NCBI GenBank assembly: GCA_021159005.1
Contig: JAGGSN010000085.1
Location: 1-44,529 of the forward strand
DNA length: 44,529 bases
Reading direction: 5' to 3'
Source of the DNA: Candidatus Zixiibacteriota bacterium
GTDB taxonomy: Bacteria; Zixibacteria; MSB-5A5; UBA10806; 4484-95
A program made the position numbers and the translations under genes. Below, in pieces: positions 23,898-32,115 of this stretch. Position 1 is the stretch's first letter, and the number at the start of each line of letters is the position of its first letter. The notes beneath the pieces were generated by a model, which saw only the letters and a list, made by a program, of their open reading frames with translations, was not told the DNA's origin and did no database searches.

Positions 23898-24813
23898 TAA
23901 ATTAATAAAAAGATATAAGTACAATACCTCGAAGGAACAGAAAGTTGTTAAAAAGCAACAAATACTGAAAAGGACAATGCTTGAACATGACATATTACAT
24001 GAGTCGCCTGAAATCACATTTCGCAACGTGTTGAAAAAAGGACAATTTCAGGAGTTGGATTTATCCTTATTCAATTCTAATAAAACGGATAGTCAAAAAA
24101 AAAAGGCCGATGCGAAATCATCTTCCCCCAATAAACTTAATGAAACTAAAGCCCGAACTTCTGTCGGCGCATTAAAAAAAGATTCCCCCAAAAATAATTC
24201 GACTAACGTGCAGGCGAGCAGTTTGAATATTGGTGACAGTAAAGCCAATTTAAATAATGCTAATCGCCGCTCCATAGAAGACGTTTTAAAAAAGGAACAT
24301 GAAGCTCGCCTAAAAAAGGAAACCGAAAAATCATATAAAATAGGTTTTAGGGATGGCCATAAGAATGGTTTGGATGAAGCTGGCTCGAAGACAGACCAAA
24401 TCAATCGGGTTTTGAATACTATTACAGAAGAGCTTAATGAAAAAAGTCAGAATTTCTTTAATGAAGTTGAAGATATAGTAATGGATTTATCGGTTCATCT
24501 CGCTAAGAAAATTATCTTTGGGGCGGTGGATATGGTCCCGGATATTGTTAAGGCGAATGTTGAGAACTGCGTTAAACTTTTAGCTGGAGCAGGCCAGGTT
24601 ATTATAAAAATTAATCCCGCAGATTATGATATAATAAAAGAATATATACCCGGTTTAGACCAGAAACATGAAGGGAAATTCTCCTTTGTTATTGAACCCG
24701 ACAATAGTATAACTCGCGGCGGCTGTCTTATTGAACTTAATGGTTCTGTAGTTGACGGTCGTATTGAGACCCAGTTCGAGAAATTAAAACAACATATGGA
24801 AATGCTTGTATAA
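23887..24813 (+). CDS. fliH: Flagellar assembly protein FliH
   Basis: 308 residues from a TTG at 23887. The frame is open from an ATG at 23842, but that lies 56 bases inside fliG; AAGGAAG at 23878-23884 favours the TTG, overlapping fliG by 11 bases. The N-terminal half is basic, low-complexity linker. The helical part (KEHEARLKKETEKSYKIGF, with a GxxxG-like DGHKNGLDEAG) is followed by the conserved FliH/HrpE domain: VEDIVMDLSVHLAKKIIFG, then VIIKINPADYDIIKEYI and DNSITRGGCLIELNGSVVDGRIETQ in two blocks. FliH regulates the export ATPase FliI. The stop overlaps the fliI start by one base (TAATG). Confidence 0.88.
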   Translation: MLYSKLIKRYKYNTSKEQKVVKKQQILKRTMLEHDILHESPEITFRNVLKKGQFQELDLSLFNSNKTDSQKKKADAKSSSPNKLNETKARTSVGALKKDSPKNNSTNVQASSLNIGDSKANLNNANRRSIEDVLKKEHEARLKKETEKSYKIGFRDGHKNGLDEAGSKTDQINRVLNTITEELNEKSQNFFNEVEDIVMDLSVHLAKKIIFGAVDMVPDIVKANVENCVKLLAGAGQVIIKINPADYDIIKEYIPGLDQKHEGKFSFVIEPDNSITRGGCLIELNGSVVDGRIETQFEKLKQHMEMLV

Positions 24814-26150
24814 TGTTAGCTGTTGGTGAAAAAGCGGCAAAGATCAAAGGAATATTAGATTCAGTTCAATTTGTCAGCCAAAAAGGTGTGGTTAAGCGTG
24901 TTGTAGGCATTGTAATCGAGGCGACCGGACCCGCTCTTAAAGTAGGCGATCAGGTTTCGGTTGATACTCCCAACGGCGCTATACCCGGAGAGGTTGTAGG
25001 TTTTAGGGATGGCAGCATCTATTTGATGCCTTTGGGAGAAATGACAGGCATAGGTCCCGGAGCTGTTGTAACCGCAAGCGGCAAAACTTTGACCGTCCAG
25101 GTCGGTACTGAACTGCTTGGCCGGGTTGTTGACGGGCTTGGCAGACCTATAGACAACGGGCCGCCTTTTCTGTGCCGGGAAAACAGACCACTGAACGCTT
25201 CTGCGCCCCATCCTCTTGAAAGACAGAGAATCACCAAACCATTAACGACTGGTATCAGAGCTATCGATAGTTTTCTTACAATGGGACAGGGGCAGAGAAT
25301 CGGCATATTTGCCGGTTCGGGAGTCGGTAAAAGCGTGCTTTTAGGGATGATTGCCAGGTCTACATCCGCTGATGTTAATGTCATTGGTCTGGTTGGGGAA
25401 AGAGGCAGAGAAGTGAGAGATTTCATCGAAAAAGACCTTGGCGAAGAAGGTCTTAAAAAATCCGTAATCGTTGCGGTAACCTCGGATGAATCCCCCCTGC
25501 TTCGAATTAAAGGACTTATGGTGGCAACAACAATCGCCGAATACTTCCGTGATCAGGGAAATAATGTAGCTTTAATGGTAGATTCATTAACAAGAGTAGC
25601 TATGGGACAGCGCGAGATAGGTCTTTCTATCGGCGAACCGCCAACAACAAGAGGCTATACACCGTCGGTATTTTCCTTGTTCCCAAAACTTCTGGAGCGG
25701 GCAGGACAATCAAAAAACGGAAATATCACCGCTTTTTATACCGTGCTGGTCGAGGGCGATGATTTATCCGAACCGATAAGCGATATAACAAGGTCAATCC
25801 TCGATGGACATATTGTTCTTTCACGCAACCTGGCATCTAAATTCCACTACCCGGCAATTGATGTGCTGGAATCTATTAGCAGGCTTATGCCAGATGTTTG
25901 CGATAAGGAACATCTTGAGATCGCCAGCAAATGCAGAACCATACTAGCTGATTATCGAGATGCAGAGGATTTAATCAACATTGGCGCTTATGTCAAAGGC
26001 TCATCCGCAAAAATCGATTATACTATTGAAAGAATAGATGCTCTCAACGAGTTTTTAAATCAGTCAGTTGGAGAAAAAAGCGATTTCGAACAATCGCTTA
26101 ACAGACTCCGGCAAATTTTAATAGGTCCTCAGGATAATGAAAAAGTTTAA
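24813..26150 (+). CDS. fliI: Flagellum-specific export ATPase FliI
   Basis: 445 residues, normal length. Walker A is AGSGVGKS (167-174), Walker B is VALMVDSLTRVA (about 251-262), and the type III ATPase block GEPPTTRGYTPSVFSLFPKL follows. It is the hexameric ATPase of the flagellar export gate, related to F1-beta. It starts within the fliH stop and overlaps fliJ by 14 bases, so fliH-fliI-fliJ are tightly coupled. Confidence 0.96.
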   Translation: MLAVGEKAAKIKGILDSVQFVSQKGVVKRVVGIVIEATGPALKVGDQVSVDTPNGAIPGEVVGFRDGSIYLMPLGEMTGIGPGAVVTASGKTLTVQVGTELLGRVVDGLGRPIDNGPPFLCRENRPLNASAPHPLERQRITKPLTTGIRAIDSFLTMGQGQRIGIFAGSGVGKSVLLGMIARSTSADVNVIGLVGERGREVRDFIEKDLGEEGLKKSVIVAVTSDESPLLRIKGLMVATTIAEYFRDQGNNVALMVDSLTRVAMGQREIGLSIGEPPTTRGYTPSVFSLFPKLLERAGQSKNGNITAFYTVLVEGDDLSEPISDITRSILDGHIVLSRNLASKFHYPAIDVLESISRLMPDVCDKEHLEIASKCRTILADYRDAEDLINIGAYVKGSSAKIDYTIERIDALNEFLNQSVGEKSDFEQSLNRLRQILIGPQDNEKV

Positions 26151-26586
26151 TTTCAGGCTGGAAAAAATCAGAAAATATAAAGAACAACTCGAGCAAAATA
26201 AAAAATTGAAATTAGCTTCCGAGCAAGCCCGTCATCTTGTTGAACAAAACAAATTGTCGGATATAATTTATACTAAAGGCAAATACTATCTAATGTATGG
26301 CATACGTAAACCCGGAAAGATTAATATTTATAATCTGCTTGTTGCTAAAAGATACATTGATAAACTCAGCCAGGATATAGTTGTTCAAACAGAGGTAGTA
26401 ACTTCTGTTGAAAAAAATGTTTCCAAAGCCCAACAGGAACTTTTAAACGCTTCACGTGAAAAGAAGAAATATGAGAAGCTAAAAGAGAAACATCTTCAAA
26501 ACTTTAATAAAGATATGCTGCGTTTGGAAACCAGGGAATTGGATGAGTTCGGCAGCAGGGACAACAGAACAAAACAGCTGATTTAA
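26137..26586 (+). CDS. fliJ: Flagellar export protein FliJ
   Basis: 149 residues, almost fully helical. It begins MKKFNFRLEKIRKYKEQLEQ, typical of FliJ (F-x-F-x-L-x-x-V-L-x-x-R/K), and continues as a coiled coil ending RLETRELDEFGSRDNR. FliJ is the stalk of the export ATPase. It starts inside fliI. Transcription of this operon segment ends here, before the oppositely oriented subtilase gene. Confidence 0.9.
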   Translation: MKKFNFRLEKIRKYKEQLEQNKKLKLASEQARHLVEQNKLSDIIYTKGKYYLMYGIRKPGKINIYNLLVAKRYIDKLSQDIVVQTEVVTSVEKNVSKAQQELLNASREKKKYEKLKEKHLQNFNKDMLRLETRELDEFGSRDNRTKQLI

Positions 26587-26632
26587 CAGCAAACAGAAAT
26601 TACGCCCGGATTGCATTTGAATTATTTTATAG

Positions 26633-26673
26633 CCCCCAGGATAATCCGTCTTAAGCGGATAACATCCTGAGGG
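26633..26673. terminator. Hairpin between convergent fliJ and subtilase genes
   Basis: An outer stem (CCC..CAGGAT with ATCCTGAGGG, one mismatch) encloses an inner stem ATCCG/CGGAT, giving a long imperfect hairpin. Neither side has a proper T run, so it may be a weak bidirectional terminator or a 3'-end stabiliser. Confidence 0.45.
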
Positions 26674-26685
26674 TAATACAATCTA

Positions 26686-29600
26686 CTATTTTTGCTTAGG
26701 CGGTTTGACCGCTTTTTTATCAATTTCGCAGGGAATAATCATAATATCGAGTTTTCCAGGTTTAAGTACTGATATATTTGCGGGTATGCTTGCCGGCGGA
26801 ACATCCGGACACCAACGCAAAGTGTCGCTTTGACCCTTAAAATATCTTATCATATAAGTAATATCAGAACCCAAAAAACTGCAGCTGGCGTTAACATCAC
26901 AGGCAGCATAGAGCCATGATTCATCGGGAAGCTGACAGCTATCCGGCGGCGTATTGCCGGTACCCCTGAAATAGTTGACTCCATAAATCACATCGGAGGC
27001 AATAACTATGCCATCGCCGTTTATATCGCCCGGCAAATAATCACAGCTCGAAGGAATAATTACATGCAGAGCCGCTTCAATCTCGATAATACTGTCAACT
27101 GGATCATTAGAAACAACAGTAATTGTGCCCGTATAATCGCCTTCGATTAATCCCGATGCGTTCACGGTAATATTAATCGTATCAGGAGCTTCACCCTCAG
27201 CAGCCGCGCCGTTATCGGGATTCTCGGAAAGCCATGATCTGTTATCGGTGATACTGTATGTAAGCGTGCCGCTGCCGTTGTTGCCTATGGTTATCTCAAC
27301 AGCAGTAACACTATCCTCATAAATAGTCTCTTCGATTGAATCCACGCTTATATCGATGACCGGTACGGTTTCAATCTCGACAGTTAGATTAACAGGTATG
27401 TCGATTTCCGGCTGAGCCGGGTCATTCGAGCTAACGGTTATTGTGTCGGAATAGCTGCCCTCATCAAGAGCCGCCGCATCTAAGGTTATGGTTATCGTAT
27501 CAGTCATTGAGGGAGATACCCTGCCGCTGTCGGGAGATTCTGAAATCCAGTCGCTGTTATCGCTGAGATTATAATCCAAATCTGCCGTGCCGACATTGAT
27601 AATGATAAGCTCAATATCAGTTGATTGACCGACATATACGGTATCATCGATTTCGAAAAGACTAAGGTCTATTATAGGTCCCGGTTCACCGCCAACCGTT
27701 AAGGTTACGGGAATATCAACATCAGGTTCGGCAGGGTCGTTGCTCATTAAATTAATATTGCCGGTATAAACGCCAACATCAAGCTCGGAAGCATCAAAAG
27801 TAACGGTTGCATTATAGTATTCATGCGGCGGAACTGTCCCGATTTCCGGGTAAACAGACAGCCAGATCGGGTCAGCGGATATTTCTACTGCCAGGTTGTT
27901 GTGAACATAAGCGGCATTATAGACAACCTCAAGACCAATTGTCGAGTTTTCATTTTGGATACCCAGAGTCGTCGAGTTATCGGGAGAGTTAATATCCTGA
28001 TACTGGAAAATTATTTTACCGCCGCTTAAAAGAATTATCTGGAATGAATACGGACCGCCGGAACTGTAATGAGGGACATCTACCCATGAGATAACAAGGC
28101 TGTCGCTGTTGTTCGTGTAGTAATAAGCCGAACCGCCATTTCTGAAATCAAGATCATCCCAGAACGGCGCAATTATATTGTATGGTTCGCTATTGGAGGG
28201 AATTGAAAGATTAGTACAGGATGTATATATGGAGGTGAAAGATATAAAACCATTGGTAGAAAATCTGAATGAGTTAAAATTATTGCCGTAGAAATTGAAA
28301 TTAAATCCGAACGAGAACGGACCAACGTTAGTGTCATCGCCAATACCTGTAATCTGTGTTCCTGTTGATGTTATATCAACCCATGAATATACCGGACCGC
28401 TCGGTTCATCAGAATCAATCCAGCAATAGCCGTAATCATCAGGACCGCCGTGGTCGGTAATTAAAGGCGGATAGTATGGTTCTCTTTTTGCGCCTTTCTT
28501 ATCGCTGAGCGGGTGATAACCGAGAAGTTCTGTTTTTTGCGGAGATATAGCTGCCGGTAAAGTTTGACCGTTAACAAGAGTAAGAAGGCTGTAAATTTCG
28601 GTAGATAAGTTGTAGCTTAAGGAACCATCGCCATCATTTGTTAATGTCAGGTTGCTGTTCTGGGTATTTCCCGGTTGTATAAGGATATTATACGATGACG
28701 GATTGTATGACATATCCGGCGGCACCGGAGGCTGTGCGCCTACCACAACGACATCATCAATATACCAGCCTGCTCTCGCAACAGAGCCGTCCGTGCCGAA
28801 TCTCCAGCGGAATATAACATTTTGATTATAGCAGCTTGAGATATCGAATACGGCATGTATCCAACCATTGCTTGAGTTAGTATAACCCGGCTCTAAATAA
28901 CCAAATGCCGAAATATCAGGATCGGGATAACCGCCATCCGGTGTTAGCAATGTCCAGTTTGCGCCGCCATTAGTAGAGATAGAAACATTGCCCCCATCAT
29001 AACTGTTTTCGATATCATACCAATGATAGAATTCCAATCTTGCGTTAGGGTCAGAAATGAAATGTTCCGAGCTTGTTAAGTAATCATCAACATTATTTGG
29101 ATATGTCCCCCCAAGAACAGTGCCCCAGACTTTCGCCCCCGACCAGGCGCTGGCTGGTCCGTATGTGGGTTCGCCCCATTCCCAGACGCCGCTTCCCGAA
29201 TAACCGCCATTGTTTGCTTCAAATGATTCAGCCGGCCAAAGTGTAAAATCTAAAATGTTAGTCTGGCCATCCTGAACAAATATTGAATCTAACCCATGGC
29301 TGCAGCCGATTGCTTTAACCTGCACATCATAGGTGCTTCCCGATGGAATTGACGGGAATTGATAATAGCCATTGACATCTGTTGTTTCCGGCGGAACAGG
29401 CGTATTGAGTATTGTAATCTCGGCATTAGGTATTGAGTCGCCGACAACAGAGGTAACCGTTCCCTCCAGAACCGCCGTTGGAGCTAAGGCAAGGGAGAAA
29501 TCCTGTGATACTGTATCATCAAGAGCTGCATAAACAGACTGCTGTTGGGGAAGGTATCCGAAATAGGACGCTTCCAACATGAAAGTCGTATCTGCAGGCA

Positions 29601-31179
29601 AGCCGATAAAATAATAGCCTGATGCATTAGCGTTTGTTTCAACCTGCATGTCAACAACGCTGACTTTTCCGGGAATAGGCGCAGAAGTGCCGGCATCGGT
29701 GATATAACCATCAACAAAACCAAAACCCTGCGCAAAAAGTACCGCCTGGTAAAGATTAATAAGGCCATGCCCGAACGTGTTCTCCTCGCCATCAGGAGAT
29801 GCAAGCGGCAAATCTACTGCTGTAGCCATCAGAATTTCTTTTATTGTATTAGCATCAAGGTTGGGGTTTGCCTGACGGATAACCGCAACCGCGCCGGTAA
29901 CATGAGGCGATGCCATAGAGGTACCGCTTTTCGTGCCATAACCGCCGCCCGGGATAGAGCTTCGAATATCACTCCCCGGAGCGACGACTTCCGGTTTGAT
30001 AGCCAAATCGCCGCTGGCGCATTCTGTCGGACCCAGAGCCGAGAAATAAGATATTGGATATGAAGGATCATTGGCATCGATAGAACCAACCGAAAAACAG
30101 TTATAATATGTCGTTGCCCTATCGGCTGGCGAGCGCAGTCCGTTTGAACTTTCATTGCCGGCGGAAAAAATAACCACCGTACCGGCAGCCTCGCAATTAT
30201 CGATAGCGACCCAGAAAGTCGTATCGCAATCAGGATAGCCGATGCCATCAGGGATGCCCCATGAGTTGCCGCAGGCATCGGGGTTGTCTTGGGTTAACGG
30301 GTCGCCGTCAGGGTCGGCAATCCATTGAAAAGATAAAAGGATATCGGATATTGTCCTCTCAATAGTACTTCTATCTACTGGAGCAGCGGCAATCCAGGTA
30401 GCGTCAATCGCCACGCCGATAGTATCGCCGGCGGCTGAACGGCCGCAGATTGTGCCCATCGTATGAGTGCCATGCGTGCCTGAATCTTGAGGAAAATCCC
30501 AGTTAGTATCATACGGGTCATACCAGCTTTCGTCAACGTCGCCGTCATCATCAACATCGCCGCGAAAACGGTCTGCCAGCGCCGGATGAGTACCGTCAAC
30601 GCCGGTATCAAGATTAGAAACTACGCGGCCAAGTCCGGTATAGCCAAGCGCCCACGTTTCCGGAGCATGAATAGCGATTAATCCCTGCTCAATGCCCTTA
30701 GCGAGAATATCAGGCTCTGCCGGTTTAGGGTTTTCTATCGGCTCAATAAGCTCGACAGCAAAATCGATGGTTATTTTACCAACCTCATCCATCATAGCAA
30801 GCGTATTAATAGACTTGGCGGTTCCCTCAAAAAATATCATATTAGCCAGCCACAAGGCTTTGACATTTTTTATCTCGCCTCTGGCAGACAGGTCGTCTAT
30901 CATTGCCAAAACCGACGGCTGAGTTTGAGTGGCTTTCTCCTGAAGCGTAGTAATAACCTGATAATTTCTGTGAGCTAAGGTTGCCTTTTCTAAGATTAAT
31001 TGATGGTCTATTTCATAGATATTAGCCTGGTCAGCCATAACTAATATCACTTTGTGAGTCCCCTCCGGATTTGTGTTTTCAATTTGTGCTTGAAGCTGCG
31101 GGCTTATTGACCCAGCCATAACAAGTGCTGGAATACAAAGCAACATACAGCCTATCACTGCTGCTCGAAATAACTTCAT
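26686..31179 (-). CDS. Secreted multidomain subtilase (S8) with dockerin-like C-terminus
   Basis: 1497 residues. Signal peptide 1-22, then an inhibitor-like propeptide (about 38-140). The S8 domain has the complete triad: Asp191 (SNLDTGVDGTHP), His236 (GTHGTHTMG), Ser421 (SGTSMASPH), with oxyanion Asn342 (SAGNESS); it resembles bacillopeptidase F-type subtilases. Next come two carboxypeptidase-regulatory-like beta domains (about 490-640), a jelly-roll/MAM-like domain with WYIDDVVVVG, and a beta domain with FRFSTNGFISF. Three tandem Ig-like repeats of about 100 residues follow, each with SNDP and a W-x-S/N-x-x-P-x-x-G motif. A pair of EF-hand dockerin-like units (GDINGDGIVIASDVIYGVNY; ACDVNASCSFLGSDITYMIR) closes it. 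Probably an extracellular or surface protease. It sits between two flagellar operon halves on the other strand. Confidence 0.9.
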   Translation of the reverse strand: MKLFRAAVIGCMLLCIPALVMAGSISPQLQAQIENTNPEGTHKVILVMADQANIYEIDHQLILEKATLAHRNYQVITTLQEKATQTQPSVLAMIDDLSARGEIKNVKALWLANMIFFEGTAKSINTLAMMDEVGKITIDFAVELIEPIENPKPAEPDILAKGIEQGLIAIHAPETWALGYTGLGRVVSNLDTGVDGTHPALADRFRGDVDDDGDVDESWYDPYDTNWDFPQDSGTHGTHTMGTICGRSAAGDTIGVAIDATWIAAAPVDRSTIERTISDILLSFQWIADPDGDPLTQDNPDACGNSWGIPDGIGYPDCDTTFWVAIDNCEAAGTVVIFSAGNESSNGLRSPADRATTYYNCFSVGSIDANDPSYPISYFSALGPTECASGDLAIKPEVVAPGSDIRSSIPGGGYGTKSGTSMASPHVTGAVAVIRQANPNLDANTIKEILMATAVDLPLASPDGEENTFGHGLINLYQAVLFAQGFGFVDGYITDAGTSAPIPGKVSVVDMQVETNANASGYYFIGLPADTTFMLEASYFGYLPQQQSVYAALDDTVSQDFSLALAPTAVLEGTVTSVVGDSIPNAEITILNTPVPPETTDVNGYYQFPSIPSGSTYDVQVKAIGCSHGLDSIFVQDGQTNILDFTLWPAESFEANNGGYSGSGVWEWGEPTYGPASAWSGAKVWGTVLGGTYPNNVDDYLTSSEHFISDPNARLEFYHWYDIENSYDGGNVSISTNGGANWTLLTPDGGYPDPDISAFGYLEPGYTNSSNGWIHAVFDISSCYNQNVIFRWRFGTDGSVARAGWYIDDVVVVGAQPPVPPDMSYNPSSYNILIQPGNTQNSNLTLTNDGDGSLSYNLSTEIYSLLTLVNGQTLPAAISPQKTELLGYHPLSDKKGAKREPYYPPLITDHGGPDDYGYCWIDSDEPSGPVYSWVDITSTGTQITGIGDDTNVGPFSFGFNFNFYGNNFNSFRFSTNGFISFTSIYTSCTNLSIPSNSEPYNIIAPFWDDLDFRNGGSAYYYTNNSDSLVISWVDVPHYSSGGPYSFQIILLSGGKIIFQYQDINSPDNSTTLGIQNENSTIGLEVVYNAAYVHNNLAVEISADPIWLSVYPEIGTVPPHEYYNATVTFDASELDVGVYTGNINLMSNDPAEPDVDIPVTLTVGGEPGPIIDLSLFEIDDTVYVGQSTDIELIIINVGTADLDYNLSDNSDWISESPDSGRVSPSMTDTITITLDAAALDEGSYSDTITVSSNDPAQPEIDIPVNLTVEIETVPVIDISVDSIEETIYEDSVTAVEITIGNNGSGTLTYSITDNRSWLSENPDNGAAAEGEAPDTINITVNASGLIEGDYTGTITVVSNDPVDSIIEIEAALHVIIPSSCDYLPGDINGDGIVIASDVIYGVNYFRGTGNTPPDSCQLPDESWLYAACDVNASCSFLGSDITYMIRYFKGQSDTLRWCPDVPPASIPANISVLKPGKLDIMIIPCEIDKKAVKPPKQK

Positions 31180-31271
31180 AATACTCTCTTTCTTTGAAGG
31201 ATTATCAATGATTTATCGTACAATTTCCATTTTTCAAGTTAATGACAAACGCCTGAATATATAGTAGCTAA

Positions 31272-31300
31272 ATAATATTGAAAATTTACTATAAAATCAA
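31272..31300 (-). promoter_or_regulatory. Putative sigma-70 promoter of the subtilase
   Basis: On the minus strand: TTGATT (31300-31295), 17 bases, TATTAT (31277-31272). Transcription would start near 31265, giving a leader of about 85 bases. Nothing here resembles the sigma-54 or sigma-28 boxes of the flanking flagellar genes, so the subtilase is probably not co-regulated with them. Confidence 0.5.
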
Positions 31301-31500
31301 GTTAAATATGGCTTAAGGCTGTCAAAGGTTAAAACCCCGGTTATTAAAAGTCGGGCTTTTTAGCAGCTTTCGTTTAAAGGAAAATTATGCTCATAAGCTC
31401 AGGAAATATTTTCTTAATATAAACATCAGATGATTTGCAAAAGACCTTTTTGCTGCATGTAATTAATTGAACTGCAACATGTTGTTATAAATTAAGTTCT

Positions 31501-31518
31501 CCGGCATGCTCATTGCTT
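31501..31518 (+). promoter_or_regulatory. Sigma-54 promoter of the second flagellar operon
   Basis: CCGGCATGCTCATTGCTT: GG (31503-31504), ten bases, GC (31515-31516). The core GGCATG-N-TCATTGC is the same as in the flgB promoter (19537-19550) apart from one base. Transcription would start near 31528, only about 12 bases before the ATG at 31540. Confidence 0.85.
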
Positions 31519-31539
31519 TGTTATAAGGCGGGAAAGTAT

Positions 31540-32115
31540 ATGAGTATTGTTTTTAAAATATTCGGTTATCTGGCAGCAGTTGTATTTGGTCTGGCGGTTT
31601 ATATGGTAGTCTTTTTAGCCGCCCTTGGCTTAAAGCCGGATATTAGTATGGCATACGCCAAATACAAGTTAACTCATCTAAAAGAAAGCGCTGCAGACAT
31701 TAGTTATGATGACTTATTCACTGCTGAAGAGCGGGAAGCTATAATGCCTTATTATGTGAAAGAAGAAATAGCATCTGCAAGACTGAAAATTGATGTCGAG
31801 CGTGATGAGATGCAAAGCCAAATAGACTCGCTGGCGGCAGAGAGAATCAAGCTTGAAAACCTGAAAAGAGAAATTGAATTGCTAATTGAGAAAAAAACAA
31901 GGGTTGAAGATAAGAAAATGACTGAGCTGGCACAGCTTTATGATAAAATGGATTTAAAAAGAGTAGCTGAAGTTTTACATCAAATGGACGATTCTCTTAT
32001 TGTAGAGATATTACCCAGAATGAAGTCTGCTAACGCCAGTCAGGTATTAGAATATATGTCGCCGGTAAAATCGGCTGAGATATCTCAATTGCTGTTGGAG
32101 GGAAAAATAAAATGA
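31540..32115 (+). CDS. MotE-like flagellar protein (COG3334; YlxF position)
   Basis: 191 residues from ATG 31540, with AAGGCGGGA as ribosome site. A TTG at 31513 would extend it but falls inside the promoter. One membrane helix (about 5-28) is followed by a coiled coil (about 85-130) and a C-terminal MgtE-N-like domain of short helical pairs (MDLKRVAEVLHQMDDSLIVE, ILPRMKSANASQVLEYM). This is the MotE/COG3334 layout, and the place after fliJ and before fliK is that of Bacillus ylxF. MotE is described as a chaperone or partner for motility proteins; the exact role here is unknown. It overlaps fliK by 4 bases. Confidence 0.78.
   Translation: MSIVFKIFGYLAAVVFGLAVYMVVFLAALGLKPDISMAYAKYKLTHLKESAADISYDDLFTAEEREAIMPYYVKEEIASARLKIDVERDEMQSQIDSLAAERIKLENLKREIELLIEKKTRVEDKKMTELAQLYDKMDLKRVAEVLHQMDDSLIVEILPRMKSANASQVLEYMSPVKSAEISQLLLEGKIK

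Larger units (their letters stand above)
31180..31539. other. 360-base divergent control region between subtilase and motE-like gene
   Basis: It contains a minus-strand sigma-70-like promoter (31272-31300), a plus-strand sigma-54 promoter (31501-31518) and a small palindrome CAACATGTTG at 31475-31484, about 18 bases before the -24 element. No gene is supported; the in-frame TTG at 31513 lies inside the sigma-54 promoter. Confidence 0.6.

Noticed and set aside
26686-27060. Cellulosome component
   Set aside because: Dockerin-like modules alone are not enough; no cohesin, scaffoldin or glycoside hydrolase is present in the window.
29767-30681. Several plus-strand ORFs across the subtilase gene
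   Set aside because: They are antisense shadows of a gene with intact catalytic motifs and lack ribosome sites or recognisable products.
31513-31539. TTG-started N-terminal extension of the motE-like gene
   Set aside because: The TTG is part of the sigma-54 -12 element, upstream of the expected transcript start; ATG 31540 has its own ribosome site.
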